Positions 48,408-57,629 are shown, counted from the first letter of the stretch. The stretch: DNA of 64,000 bases from CAYILR01 sp964364175 (GCA_964364175.1 CAYILR010000005.1:1-64000), one strand, 5' to 3'. Numbers and translations are program-made. The notes: generated by a model from the sequence alone, not told the origin.

Positions 48408-49949
48408 ATGAAGACCCATTACCTAACAACCCCCCTCTACTACGTAAACGCCCGCCCTCACCTAGGACACAGCTACACAACGATTTTAGCTGACATCCTC
48501 AAGCGCCAACTCCGCCAAAGAGGCGAGCAAGTAGTCTTCCTCACAGGGACAGACGAGCACGGCGATAAGATTGCCCGAATGGCCACGGAGCAGAGCAAGA
48601 CCCCCCAGCAGCTGGCAGATGAGGTTTCTGGGGAGTTTCGATCGACTTGGCAAAAGATGGGTCTGGATTTCGACATTTTTTATCGCACGACGGATGAGAA
48701 TCACAAGAAGTCGGTTCAAGCTGCGCTTCAGATGCTCAAAGACAAGGGAGAGATCGAGTTCCGCGAATACGAAGGAAATTATTGCGTGGGTTGCGAGCGA
48801 TTTCTCACCGATACGGAACTGACGGCCGAGGGACTTTGCCCGGATCACTTGCGCAAGCCCGAGCATCGCAAGGAAGGGAATTATTTCTTCCTCATGAGTC
48901 GCTATGGACAGAAGCTGGTCGATCATTACACTCGCGATCCTCAGTCGATTCAACCGGAGCATTTTCGCAATGAAGTTTTGTCGTTTCTCAAGCAGCCTCT
49001 CGAGGACCTGTGCATTTCACGGCCCAAGGAGCGCCTGCAGTGGGGGATTGAGATCCCTTTTGATTCTCGCTTTGTGACCTATGTTTGGTTCGATGCGCTT
49101 TTGAACTATCTGGTGGCGACAGGATGGCCAGACAAAGCCAAATTTAACTCAGAGCTCTGGGGTTCGGTCACGCACCTGATCGCCAAGGACATCGTCAAAA
49201 CTCACGCCGTGTACTGGGGCGCGATGCTGATGGCTTTTCAGGTTCCTCTGCCCAAGCAATTGCGAGTACATGGCTACTGGCTGATCGGCGGGACAAAAAT
49301 GTCCAAGAGCTTGGGCAACGTGATTCGCCCTCTGGATGTCGAAGCGCAGTACGGCGTGGAGACTCTGCGGTTTTATCTCCTGCGCGAAATGTCCTTCGGG
49401 ATGGATGCGACGTTTACTCTGGAATCTTATGTCAATAGTATCAACGCGTACTTGGCGAACGGAATTGGAAACCTCGCTTCGCGGGTCATCACTCTTTGTT
49501 TAAAAAACTTCAAAGGTGAAATCCCGGCTGCGGCTCAAGGGCCAGCCGAACAGGCATTGCTGGCTAAGCGTGCAGAAATGCTCACAGCGTGGGATCAGTC
49601 ATTTGATGAGTTGAAATATCAAAATGCTCTCAAAGCTTGGTCGGATCTCGTGACAGCTACCGATTTGTATATCAACGATCAAAAACCCTGGGCTTTGGCG
49701 AAAGATCCCGCTCAGCTCGAGCGTCTCCAGGTTGTTTTGGGAACCTGCCTACAGGTTTTGCAAACTCTCAGTGTCGTGATTTATCCAGTGCTACCACAGG
49801 CTTCGGAGAAACTGGCACAGGCTTTGGGATTAGGGGCGGGAATGCAGCCAATTTCAAAAGCGCTAGAATTGCGGACTCACATTCAACTGGCTGCGGAAGT
49901 CCCAAAACTTTTCATGCGCGTGAGTTTGCCCGTCATTGCAGAGAGCTAA
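48408..49949 (+). CDS. metG: Methionyl-tRNA synthetase
   Basis: A class I aminoacyl-tRNA synthetase of about 513 residues that charges tRNA-Met. It starts at the ATG at 48408 (MKTHYLTTPLYYVNARPHLG), with the HIGH-type motif as HLGH (about 19-22) and the KMSKS motif as TKMSKSLGN (about 300). A zinc knuckle reads CVGCERFLTD ... GLCPDH (C-x2-C-x14-C-x2-H). The anticodon-binding helical domain ends the protein; the extra C-terminal tRNA-binding domain of some MetG is absent. The frame is open upstream but that part overlaps the tRNA-Leu tail region. It ends 4 bp into the convergent lipoprotein gene. Confidence 0.95.
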   Translation: MKTHYLTTPLYYVNARPHLGHSYTTILADILKRQLRQRGEQVVFLTGTDEHGDKIARMATEQSKTPQQLADEVSGEFRSTWQKMGLDFDIFYRTTDENHKKSVQAALQMLKDKGEIEFREYEGNYCVGCERFLTDTELTAEGLCPDHLRKPEHRKEGNYFFLMSRYGQKLVDHYTRDPQSIQPEHFRNEVLSFLKQPLEDLCISRPKERLQWGIEIPFDSRFVTYVWFDALLNYLVATGWPDKAKFNSELWGSVTHLIAKDIVKTHAVYWGAMLMAFQVPLPKQLRVHGYWLIGGTKMSKSLGNVIRPLDVEAQYGVETLRFYLLREMSFGMDATFTLESYVNSINAYLANGIGNLASRVITLCLKNFKGEIPAAAQGPAEQALLAKRAEMLTAWDQSFDELKYQNALKAWSDLVTATDLYINDQKPWALAKDPAQLERLQVVLGTCLQVLQTLSVVIYPVLPQASEKLAQALGLGAGMQPISKALELRTHIQLAAEVPKLFMRVSLPVIAES

Positions 49950-51166
49950 TTCACTTTACGAGGCTTGATCTTAAACTGCTCGGGCGTTTGGAAAATGATC
50001 TTCGCAATATCAGTCGCTTTCATCTTGGCGTTGCCGTGCAATTCGATGGCAAAGCCTGAACCTGAGTTGATCGAGACGGGTCCGGAAATCATCGCAGCTT
50101 TTTCCACTTTCTTGGCATAGGTCCAGCCGTTGTATTGATCCAGAGGAATTTTCTTCTCTTTCTTGGCATCTCCGCCCTCGTAAGTGAAAACCTCGATGGA
50201 CGTGGGTTCTGGTTCAGCACCCAAAAACAGATATCGGACTTCCATGCTGCCGCGAAGTTTGTTGAGTTCCATTTGCAGCGACGCAAAATAGTCTTGAACC
50301 GACAAAATACAGAGATTGTAGTCATTCTCTGGACCGGCGGTTTCTTTGGCGATGAAGCTGTATCGAGTGCCAGCTGTGGCTGTACCATTGAGGCAATTGC
50401 CGTCAGCTTTAGAAACAAGCGAGTACATTTTGAAGAGTTTTGAATCTGACTTAAGGGCCAGGAGACGTGATTTATAACTCTGGAGGCTCGAAGCGGCTTT
50501 GTCATCGTTGCAGGGAACAGTGCCACACAGATTAGTGTCCGAGGTGTCTTCTTGCGATGAAATCACCCAAACGGCTAGCATCGCGTCGTCTCTGAGGAAT
50601 CCTGTGCCATCCACTTTTGCAGTCAATGCGGCATAGATCGCCTGTAATCCAGTGGTTTTGTCGTCAGCACGAGGCTGCATGCTGTTGGGATCGACGCAGG
50701 CGCTGTAGTTAGCAGGTTTTTTAAATAAGCTGTCTTTGATAATTCCAGTGACTTGATCGCCCTTTTGTCCCGGATACTCGGGAGACCATTCGTTTTTCCA
50801 ATTAGGGTCTTGTCGAGATGCTGCGATCTGAGTGATGGGTAGGTCTCGGTGAGTGGTGTCTGTGATCGCGGGAATACTGATGTTGGTAGACGTGAAGTGA
50901 ATATTCCAACCCGAGGCAGTCAGCCGGTCCAGCAAGCCTGGAATGAGTTGGGTGATGTTGATGTTGGTGTCCTTCAGGGCATCTGTATTGCCTTGAGCCA
51001 GGAGAATGTCGATTTTAGGTGCGACAGCCAAGTTCTCTAGGACGGTGACTTCTTCCCCTGCTAGAGGGTCATTTTTTTTAGCAAGATCTGCTGCTTTTTT
51101 CCCACAGGATGAGATGCTTGCAGTCAGAATCAACAATCCGATGAGTTTTTTCGAAGAGGCATGCAT
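49946..51166 (-). CDS. vWA-like lipoprotein with degenerate metal site
   Basis: A 406-residue lipoprotein (lipobox SISSC, about 17-21). It is a paralogue of the gene directly upstream (51192-52385): same order of blocks, for example WNIHFTSTNISI, PEYPGQKGDQVTG, FKKPANYSAC, FLRDDAMLAVWVISS, CNDDKAASSLQSY and NGWTYAKKVEKAAMI. The fold is von Willebrand factor A-like. Where the paralogue has the metal-binding DDTGS, this protein has IDILLAQGNTDAL, so the MIDAS metal site is lost. Six or more cysteines suggest disulfides. Role unknown; perhaps adhesion or a protein-binding surface. The two are separated by 25 bp and probably co-transcribed. Confidence 0.7.
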   Translation of the reverse strand: MHASSKKLIGLLILTASISSCGKKAADLAKKNDPLAGEEVTVLENLAVAPKIDILLAQGNTDALKDTNINITQLIPGLLDRLTASGWNIHFTSTNISIPAITDTTHRDLPITQIAASRQDPNWKNEWSPEYPGQKGDQVTGIIKDSLFKKPANYSACVDPNSMQPRADDKTTGLQAIYAALTAKVDGTGFLRDDAMLAVWVISSQEDTSDTNLCGTVPCNDDKAASSLQSYKSRLLALKSDSKLFKMYSLVSKADGNCLNGTATAGTRYSFIAKETAGPENDYNLCILSVQDYFASLQMELNKLRGSMEVRYLFLGAEPEPTSIEVFTYEGGDAKKEKKIPLDQYNGWTYAKKVEKAAMISGPVSINSGSGFAIELHGNAKMKATDIAKIIFQTPEQFKIKPRKVN

Positions 51167-51191
51167 AGGTCGACTCCAGTATACCCAAAAA

Positions 51192-52385
51192 TTACTTAGT
51201 TACAGAATCTTTTGCGCCAGCGGGTTTGTAGATCACTCCAGCGGTATCTTCGCCCTGCAGCATCGCTGTGCCATGCAACTCAATCGCATAACCCGAAGCC
51301 AAGTTCATAGGGGCTGGTTCGCTGATCGTGTAGACATTTTCTACTTTACCGGCATAGGTCCAACCGTTGTTCGGGTCTTCGTGAATCGCGGCCGTTTGTT
51401 TGGGATCGCCACCGATGTACTTGATGACTTCGATCGAAGATCGCTCAGCGTCTTTTTCGATGAACACATACCGAGTTCTGAACAATCCGCGGCTTTGTTT
51501 CATGCTGGCGCCCAAGTTATCCAAAACGCTCGAAACCGTTACAGAACAGATGTCGTAATTTTGTCCGCCCGTTGCTTTAGCTAGAGCGACGTAGCGAGTG
51601 CCGACAAAAGCATTGGCGCCGAGGCACTGGGTGTGCGCAGCTACAGCTGCATAGAATTTAAATTGGCCGGGTGCTTTGAGGGCTTTGAAATCTTCTTCGA
51701 ATTTTTTCAGGCTGCTTTCGGAGCTGCCGTCACTGCAGGGAACCATGAGTCCATCGCCGCTGCGAGGGCAAAATTTCACGCCCGAGGTATCGTTTCCATT
51801 TCCGACCATCAGAACCACTAGGGTTGCGTCGTCGCGCAAGAAAGTCGTGTCCTTGGTTCGGTTCTTCAAGAAGTCATGAATTTTTTCGAGGCCTTTTTCT
51901 TCGCCGTTTGCGCCTGAGCTGATGTCAGTCGATGCCAAGAAGGCTCCGAATTGAGAGGGCTTCTTAAACAATAGAGATGAAATCGTACCGGGGGCGTCAT
52001 GCTTGGCTCCTGGATAAGGAGGAATCCATTCAGTGCCCCAGTTCGAGTCAAATCGGGATCCTGCAATTTGAGTGACGCTGGTATCATGAGTCAGTTTTGC
52101 AGTCGTAAAGTGGAAGTCCCAGCCGGTGCTGGTCAAGTGATTCAGGAATTCTGGCATTTGCTGAGCAATCTGTTCGTGAACGGCTGACATCGAACCGGTG
52201 TCATCTTGAACGAGGAGAATATCGACTTTTGGGGGGGCAAAGTAATTTCCGGGTGCGCTTTGTTCGCTTTTGCTCTCAGTGACCGAGAAGGATTGCTTGC
52301 CGCAGGCTCCTGCACCCACGATCAGCGCGAACGCAGCACTGGCGGCTGATAACTGGAATTTGATGGTGGTTTGTACTCTCTTCAT
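51192..52385 (-). CDS. vWA-like lipoprotein
   Basis: A 397-residue lipoprotein (signal peptide with lipobox VGAGAC, about 23-28). Residues about 52-230 look like a von Willebrand factor A domain: PKVDILLVQDDTGSMSAVHE provides a MIDAS-like D-D-T-G-S site, and LRDDATLVVLMVGNGNDTSG the later strand and metal-near loop. The C-terminal part (RYVALAKATGG, SLEVIKYIGG-like strands, ASGYAIELHG) is shared with the paralogue behind it. vWA domains bind proteins with a divalent metal, often in adhesion or complex assembly. Upstream lies a candidate operator (52550-52568) in a 273-bp gap. Confidence 0.75.
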   Translation of the reverse strand: MKRVQTTIKFQLSAASAAFALIVGAGACGKQSFSVTESKSEQSAPGNYFAPPKVDILLVQDDTGSMSAVHEQIAQQMPEFLNHLTSTGWDFHFTTAKLTHDTSVTQIAGSRFDSNWGTEWIPPYPGAKHDAPGTISSLLFKKPSQFGAFLASTDISSGANGEEKGLEKIHDFLKNRTKDTTFLRDDATLVVLMVGNGNDTSGVKFCPRSGDGLMVPCSDGSSESSLKKFEEDFKALKAPGQFKFYAAVAAHTQCLGANAFVGTRYVALAKATGGQNYDICSVTVSSVLDNLGASMKQSRGLFRTRYVFIEKDAERSSIEVIKYIGGDPKQTAAIHEDPNNGWTYAGKVENVYTISEPAPMNLASGYAIELHGTAMLQGEDTAGVIYKPAGAKDSVTK

Positions 52386-52549
52386 AAAACACTACTCCGC
52401 TTCACGGCTATACATCGCAAGAGGAGTGCCAAACTCGACACAGGAGTTGCTTTTTTATGAAAACATGAAAAAGTATTTAAATATTATGTATTTATGTTTT
52501 TAAATGACCCAAAAGTATGTCCAGGTTAAAACCTTTTCCACGTTTCAAT
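52386..52549. other. Intergenic region, AT-rich
   Basis: Part of the 273-bp gap between the divergent vWA lipoprotein and patatin genes. It is AT-rich around 52450-52505 and probably holds the promoter of the lipoprotein operon, but I cannot pick out clear -35 and -10 boxes. No RNA gene or strong hairpin seen. Confidence 0.4.
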
Positions 52550-52568
52550 CTGTCCAAGTTCTAGACAG
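52550..52568. promoter_or_regulatory. Candidate operator, copy 2
   Basis: CTGTCCAAGTTCTAGACAG, 16 of 20 positions like the sequence at 48070-48089, with consensus CTGTCYAAGnnCTAGACA. It lies 90 bp upstream of the patatin gene and in front of the divergent vWA lipoprotein. Confidence 0.45.
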
Positions 52569-52658
52569 TTGCAAACTTTATTGCGGTATTTTCGATTGAG
52601 CGGGGCAATAGTTAAAGTGTTTAAAAAATTAACCCATTGCGTCGAATAGTACTCAGAT

Positions 52659-54257
52659 ATGCACAAACACCCACTAGTCTATTACATCCTGCCTGCAGAT
52701 GAGCACATTCATCATTTGATCAAAAAATCAAAGGCACGTTCTTATTTCTACCGGATTTATCACGATGGAACTGACCAGATTTTTTTCTCGGATCACACAC
52801 ACAAATTTATTCAACAATTATATAAAGAGCGGCCACTCACAGAATGTTTAGAGGCAGCCACTGCTTGTGAATTTTCTGAGATTGAGGTGAAAGGATTTGA
52901 GAAGCGGGTTCATAGTGGAATCACCGCCAAGCTCCATGATCCACCTAATCGGAGGGCGCTTGTGGAAATTTATCTTTTTCTAAAGGTGCACCCAGCCTTT
53001 TCTCTGGAGTATTTGGGTCGAAATACTTCTATAGAGAGAACCCTTTCATCTACTCTCGATGTAACTGCTGTCGAACAGATTTTTGTTTCTGATATTGCGG
53101 GTCGGGATCGGCTTTATGCCTGGAAAACTCATCCCTCTGAGTATCAACTTGCCGAACCCGATGCTTCGGAGCGGTTCAGTTATCTCAAGGCTTGGTTTAA
53201 CGACCCGGATGCTCATATTGTGTTGAGCCTGGGAAGTGGCGGTTTGAGGATGTACGGGATGCCAACGATTTTCAAGATACTCGACCAGATGGGTGTGAGA
53301 GATCAGATTGGTGAGATTTGGGGATGCTCGGGTGGAGCGATCATGGGCTACCCGTATGCGATAGGTGCAACCCCTAAGGCGATTGAGGCCAGTGGGTACG
53401 ATTTTTATCAAAACCGATACCCAGAATTTGCTTTGAAAGGCCTGCGTTGGTCGCTGGTTTACGAAATTATCAAATCCAAAATTCTCCACCGAGATGATGC
53501 TGGATCTGGAATTATTGATGTCGAAAAAACGATGAGCAAAGCCTTGCAGGATCTTCAGTCCAAGCGAGATGAGACCAGAAAAAAAATCCCATTTTTTTCG
53601 ATTGCGACTCGTCATTTGGACAAGACCGTCGCTGTCTTGAGTGAACCTGAGAACATTCAGCCTCATATGCAGGACATGATGATCGGAGCGGATGGAATTC
53701 GCGCTGCGATTGCCTCAGCAAGCATTCCTATTATTTTCAGTCCGACGGAAATCGTTGACCCGACCGGCGGAAGGCATATTTTTATCGATGGAATGATTGG
53801 CGAAGAACAGCCGCTTTTCTATCCGTTCATGAAATGGCAAAGGGACAAGGTTCACAAACCTTTTGAAACCCGCCCTAAATTGAAGATTTTTTATGTGGAT
53901 CTGAGATGCCGAACGAGCGAACTACAAATCATGCACACGCTTCAAAAACACCTGGATCCACACAATAAGGTGCTCATGACTAGCCGGATTATTGATTTGC
54001 TATTAGATAATAAAATCAATCACAACATCCAAACTCTTTCTTCGCTGTCGAACGTCGAGATCATTGGAGTCCCGCTACATTTGGGAAAACTCGCTGCAAT
54101 CGATACGGATTTGATTCCATTTATCATTCAGCAAAGCAGAGATCACTTTCTCACGGAGCTGGATAAACTGAATTTGAAACTGAAAAGCACTGCCATGTAT
54201 GTGGACACTCAGGCTGTCGTTGAGCCGACACCTAAGATTAAATTAGATGCAGCATAA
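52659..54257 (+). CDS. Patatin-like phospholipase
   Basis: A 532-residue protein with a patatin domain (about 185-400). The oxyanion hole is GSGGLRMYG, the nucleophile elbow GCSGGA (Gly-x-Ser-x-Gly) and the dyad Asp lies in IDGMIGEE. It should hydrolyse lipid acyl esters. The N-terminal 180 residues are a separate helical region without recognisable motifs, and the C-terminal 130 residues extend the fold. No signal peptide is present, so it may act in the cytoplasm or be exported by a non-Sec route. Patatins in predators and pathogens can damage membranes, but nothing here shows that role. Confidence 0.85.
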   Translation: MHKHPLVYYILPADEHIHHLIKKSKARSYFYRIYHDGTDQIFFSDHTHKFIQQLYKERPLTECLEAATACEFSEIEVKGFEKRVHSGITAKLHDPPNRRALVEIYLFLKVHPAFSLEYLGRNTSIERTLSSTLDVTAVEQIFVSDIAGRDRLYAWKTHPSEYQLAEPDASERFSYLKAWFNDPDAHIVLSLGSGGLRMYGMPTIFKILDQMGVRDQIGEIWGCSGGAIMGYPYAIGATPKAIEASGYDFYQNRYPEFALKGLRWSLVYEIIKSKILHRDDAGSGIIDVEKTMSKALQDLQSKRDETRKKIPFFSIATRHLDKTVAVLSEPENIQPHMQDMMIGADGIRAAIASASIPIIFSPTEIVDPTGGRHIFIDGMIGEEQPLFYPFMKWQRDKVHKPFETRPKLKIFYVDLRCRTSELQIMHTLQKHLDPHNKVLMTSRIIDLLLDNKINHNIQTLSSLSNVEIIGVPLHLGKLAAIDTDLIPFIIQQSRDHFLTELDKLNLKLKSTAMYVDTQAVVEPTPKIKLDAA

Positions 54258-54314
54258 GGCATCGGCCACGAAAGCTGCTTCTCTTTTTTCACAAACGACC
54301 CTAGGATTATAGAT

Positions 54315-55202
54315 ATGGAAAACACCGGCAAACTGCTCTTTGGCGACGATGCGGTCCCACAGTGGTATATCGCGGCGGAGGGCAGCTGGTTGGGCCCGAT
54401 GAAAGCCGAGGATGTGTACCAAAAGGTCGTGGCGGGCCAGGCGTCCTGGGCAACGCTGGTTTGGAAGCCGGGCCAGGCGGGTTGGACTCCCATCTGCGAT
54501 ACCCCCACTTTTCAGGTCGTGATTCCTCAATTACCGGGAGCCCAGGGTGACTCGGGGCCTAAACCCGGAGTCCGCAAAGCTGCACCCCCTGAAGTTCGCA
54601 AAAAGGCAGCCGCAACGCCTCCTCCTCCTGCTCCAGTCGAGGAGGATCCCAAGGAATGGTACCTGTATATTAATCAGGGTCAGTACGGGCCGTTTAGTCT
54701 GAGCGAAGTCAAAGGAATGGTGAAGTCGGCCAAGGTTCAGTCCTCGAATTTTGTCTGGAAGCATGGAATGCCGGATTGGCAAAAAATTGAAAAGGTGGCT
54801 GAGCTTTTGGATGCCCCGATCGCTGGGAAGCCGCCTGCCCCCGGCGCAAAGCCTGTTCCTCTACGTCCTGTGCCGAAACCGAAAGCCGACGAGCGCCGCA
54901 CAGCTCCACGAAAACCCATCGTAGCAAAAATCATGATGGCTCACGAAGACTCTGTTGTCGTGGGCCTCTGCCGTGATATCAGCATGGGAGGGATGCAAGT
55001 CCTGACGGACCGAATCCCGGGCAAGCCCGGCTCCAAACTTAAGCTGAACATCAGCCCGTCTGGTGGCCGGAAGCTCAAACCCTTCGTAGCCGAAGGAATC
55101 ATGGTGAGGGTGCTGGAGGATGGACGTGGGTTCAGTTTCCGATTTGAGCGAGTTTCAGAAAAAGACCGAAAATCAATCCAAGAATTCATTGATGCCAGCT
55201 GA
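54315..55202 (+). CDS. Double GYF_2 and PilZ-domain protein
   Basis: A 295-residue cytoplasmic protein. Two GYF_2 (DUF4339) domains, about 15-70 (WYIAAEGSWLGPMKAEDVYQ) and 110-165 (WYLYINQGQYGPFSLSEV), bind partner proteins, probably at Pro-rich segments; the linker itself is Pro/Ala-rich. A PilZ domain (about 195-295) carries the c-di-GMP binding motifs RRTAPRKP (RxxxR) and DISMGGMQV (D/NxSxxG). It is thus a likely c-di-GMP effector. A diguanylate cyclase lies 1.5 kb downstream on the same strand. It overlaps the hydrolase gene behind it by 11 nt, so the two are coupled. Confidence 0.88.
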   Translation: MENTGKLLFGDDAVPQWYIAAEGSWLGPMKAEDVYQKVVAGQASWATLVWKPGQAGWTPICDTPTFQVVIPQLPGAQGDSGPKPGVRKAAPPEVRKKAAATPPPPAPVEEDPKEWYLYINQGQYGPFSLSEVKGMVKSAKVQSSNFVWKHGMPDWQKIEKVAELLDAPIAGKPPAPGAKPVPLRPVPKPKADERRTAPRKPIVAKIMMAHEDSVVVGLCRDISMGGMQVLTDRIPGKPGSKLKLNISPSGGRKLKPFVAEGIMVRVLEDGRGFSFRFERVSEKDRKSIQEFIDAS

Positions 55203-56109
55203 GCATACAGGGATCTTGCAGCCCAAAGGGTTTCCCGGACTTCCGTCCGGTTGGACGTCGGAGTGGGAGACTGAGCTGAGCTCGGACGGTCGGCATAACT
55301 TATTTACAATGGTTCACTCTAAAAAAGGCTCCCAGGGCGGGAAGACTCTTTTTGTTGTTCACGGTTTGGGTGAGCACGGGGGTCGGTATCTGCACGTTCC
55401 TCACTATGTGCAATCGATGTTTGATCGCGTGATTTGCCCCGATTTATTGGGACATGGACGATCCGAAGGATTGCGAGGTCATGTTGAGGATTTTGATGTC
55501 ATGGTGAGAGACACTGCCCAGCAAATTCGAAAGTGGGGTCAAGGTAGCGAGACTCATGCTTTGTTCCACAGTATGGGTGGATTGATTGGTTTGCGGGCAC
55601 TTTTCCAGCAACCTGATTTGCCCTTGGCTTCTGCCACCGTCTGCGCACCCTTTTTGGGCATCAAGGCCAAGGTGCCGCTCGTGAAAAAATATGCGGCCAT
55701 GCTCTTATCTCGAATTTTGGGTTCCCTGCAAATGTCGACAGGCGTGGATGCTGCCACTGTTTCGCATGACCCAGAAGTCGTGAAGACCTACCAAACCGAC
55801 CGTCTGGTTCACTCCAAAATGACACCCAGATTTTATACCGAGCTCACGAAAGCGCAGAACGAGACGATGATGTTTGAGTCGGGAATCCAGGTTCCGGTTC
55901 AATTTTTGGTGCCATTGCAAGACGAGTTAGTGGACCCGGATAAATCCCAGCAGCTCTATGAGCGAATCAAATTCAGGGACAAACGCTTGCGCACGTATCC
56001 GAAATTTTTTCATGAACCGTTCAATGAGATTGGCAAAGAGGCTGCATTTGAAGACCTGATGTCTTGGGCAGCAATGCACTCTTCATCGGGTTCTCGAGGG
56101 AATGTATGA
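55192..56109 (+). CDS. Alpha/beta hydrolase, monoacylglycerol-lipase-like
   Basis: A protein of about 305 residues of the Hydrolase_4 (monoglyceride lipase) group. It shows the oxyanion motif VVHGLGEHGGRY (about 62-73), CPDLLGHGRSEGLRGH, the nucleophile elbow FHSMGG (Phe instead of the usual Gly at the first position) and the Asp and His in PLQDELVDPDKS and FFHEPFNE. It probably cleaves a lipid or other ester in the cytoplasm. The ATG at 55192 is chosen because it overlaps the stop of the PilZ gene, and the protein then begins at the family's usual point. It overlaps pyrE by 4 nt. Confidence 0.85.
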   Translation: MPAEHTGILQPKGFPGLPSGWTSEWETELSSDGRHNLFTMVHSKKGSQGGKTLFVVHGLGEHGGRYLHVPHYVQSMFDRVICPDLLGHGRSEGLRGHVEDFDVMVRDTAQQIRKWGQGSETHALFHSMGGLIGLRALFQQPDLPLASATVCAPFLGIKAKVPLVKKYAAMLLSRILGSLQMSTGVDAATVSHDPEVVKTYQTDRLVHSKMTPRFYTELTKAQNETMMFESGIQVPVQFLVPLQDELVDPDKSQQLYERIKFRDKRLRTYPKFFHEPFNEIGKEAAFEDLMSWAAMHSSSGSRGNV

Positions 56110-56672
56110 GTCCTTTAGAGGCCGCAAAAACCAAGCTTTTACAGCTGATTCGCCAGAAGAGTTATCGGACCGGAGATTTTACTCTCGCTTCGGGTAAAAA
56201 GAGTTCGTTTTTTGTGGATTTGAAGAACACCACGCTACACCCCGAAGGAGCAGCATGCATCGGCGACTTGGTGATCAGAAAAGTCATGGATGAGGAGCTT
56301 GAAATCGAGGGCATCGGCGGGCTGACTCTGGGAGCAGACCCAATTGCAATGGCTGTGACTCTCAAGGCTTTGGAGAAGGGCAAGTACTGGCCTGCATTCA
56401 TCGTTCGCAAAGAGATGAAAGACCATGGTGCGATCAAGTCCATCGAAGGAAGCGCCAATCTGAAACCCGGGGCTCGGGTCTTGGTTCTCGAGGATGTAGT
56501 GACGACAGGCGCATCGGGTTTGACTGCGGTGAAGCGCCTCCGCGAAGCGGGGTTCAAGCCTGTTGCTGTTTTGACGGTCATTGATCGTGAAGAAGGGGGC
56601 CGTGAGGCTTTCGAGCGCGAAGGGTTGAAACTCTACGCTCTCGCTACTTTGCGCGAAGTACAGAACTCTTGA
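56106..56672 (+). CDS. pyrE: Orotate phosphoribosyltransferase
   Basis: A protein of about 188 residues that joins orotate to PRPP to form OMP in pyrimidine synthesis. It starts at the ATG at 56106 (MSPLEAAKTKLLQLI), overlapping the hydrolase stop by 4 nt. The N-terminal hood contains GDFTLASGKKSSFFVDLKNT, and the PRPP-binding signature is VLVLEDVVTTGAS (about 125-137). Other pyr genes are not present. Its place between a lipase and a diguanylate cyclase seems to be a matter of operon shuffling. Confidence 0.93.
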   Translation: MSPLEAAKTKLLQLIRQKSYRTGDFTLASGKKSSFFVDLKNTTLHPEGAACIGDLVIRKVMDEELEIEGIGGLTLGADPIAMAVTLKALEKGKYWPAFIVRKEMKDHGAIKSIEGSANLKPGARVLVLEDVVTTGASGLTAVKRLREAGFKPVAVLTVIDREEGGREAFEREGLKLYALATLREVQNS

Positions 56673-56687
56673 CCATCTCATCTTAGG

Positions 56688-57629
56688 GTGGCCATAATTG
56701 AGTTCGTGGCAGCAGAAGGCGACCCAAGCGATAAAACAGCGGTTTTGCAGACCGACCCAGAAACCCTCCGCAAGGACCTCCAAAAGGCCAAGCAGCAGGA
56801 GAGTTGCCTGATTGTTGTTCGTGGCACCCCTCAAGGACATCGCTATTTCATCACACTCCCAGAAATGGTCATCGGGCGTGATCCAGTTGCGGACATCAGT
56901 GTCCCGGACGCCAGTATTTCGCGTAAACACGCACGAGTGAATAAAGAAAATGGGAGTATTCGTCTGACAGATTTGGGTTCTGCGAATGGGACATCGATTA
57001 ATGACAAGAAGCTGGGAGCCAATGATTCTGTGATCCTCGCAAAAGAGGATATGGTGAAAATGGGAAATTCCATTTTCAAATTCCTGCCGGCCGGCGCGCT
57101 CGAAATTCTGGCTTGGGAAAATCTGGAAAACGCAGCGCATACGGATGCACTGACTAAAATTTTTAATAAACGTTATTTACTGGAGGCATTAGAGGCCGAG
57201 TTCAAGCGCGCGAAAGCATTGCACACGGATTTTTCAGTGCTGTTCTTCGATTTAGACCATTTCAAAAAAGTGAACGATACCTATGGCCACGAAGCCGGAG
57301 ATTATGTTCTGCGCGAATTTGCGGCCTTGGTTCGGTCGTCCTATCTTCGACCGAAGGATGTTTTCGCTCGGTACGGAGGCGAAGAATTCGTGATCCTCAT
57401 GGGCAATACGAATGCCAAGGTTGCCGCTGAAATGGCCGAGAAGATCCGATGTTCGATTGAGACCCACGCGTTTGTTTTTGATGGAAAACGCCTGTCGGTC
57501 ACCACAAGCCTGGGTGTTGCCGAAATGAGATCCGATATTGAATCTGCAAAAACCCTGCTTTCAATGGCTGATAAGGCGCTTTACGAGGCCAAGGGCAGTG
57601 GCCGAAACCGGGTCGTAGTAGCCTCTTAA
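56688..57629 (+). CDS. FHA-GGDEF diguanylate cyclase
   Basis: A 313-residue protein with an N-terminal tail (about 1-45) containing threonines, an FHA domain (about 50-130: VIGRDPVADISVPDASISRK, then LTDLGSANGTSIN) and a GGDEF domain (about 150-313). The catalytic loop reads RYGGEEF, an active variant, and the earlier HTDALTKIFNKRYL is the usual domain start. It should make c-di-GMP from GTP. The FHA domain reads phosphothreonine, possibly in its own tail. The same FHA-GGDEF order is known from Bdellovibrio DgcB, which controls prey invasion; orthology is not tested here. The start is a GTG at 56688. Confidence 0.9.
   Translation: MAIIEFVAAEGDPSDKTAVLQTDPETLRKDLQKAKQQESCLIVVRGTPQGHRYFITLPEMVIGRDPVADISVPDASISRKHARVNKENGSIRLTDLGSANGTSINDKKLGANDSVILAKEDMVKMGNSIFKFLPAGALEILAWENLENAAHTDALTKIFNKRYLLEALEAEFKRAKALHTDFSVLFFDLDHFKKVNDTYGHEAGDYVLREFAALVRSSYLRPKDVFARYGGEEFVILMGNTNAKVAAEMAEKIRCSIETHAFVFDGKRLSVTTSLGVAEMRSDIESAKTLLSMADKALYEAKGSGRNRVVVAS

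Noticed and set aside
48035..48493. Plus-strand open frame covering tRNA-Leu and the start of metG
   Set aside because: It reads through a tRNA and overlaps metG in another frame; no motif.
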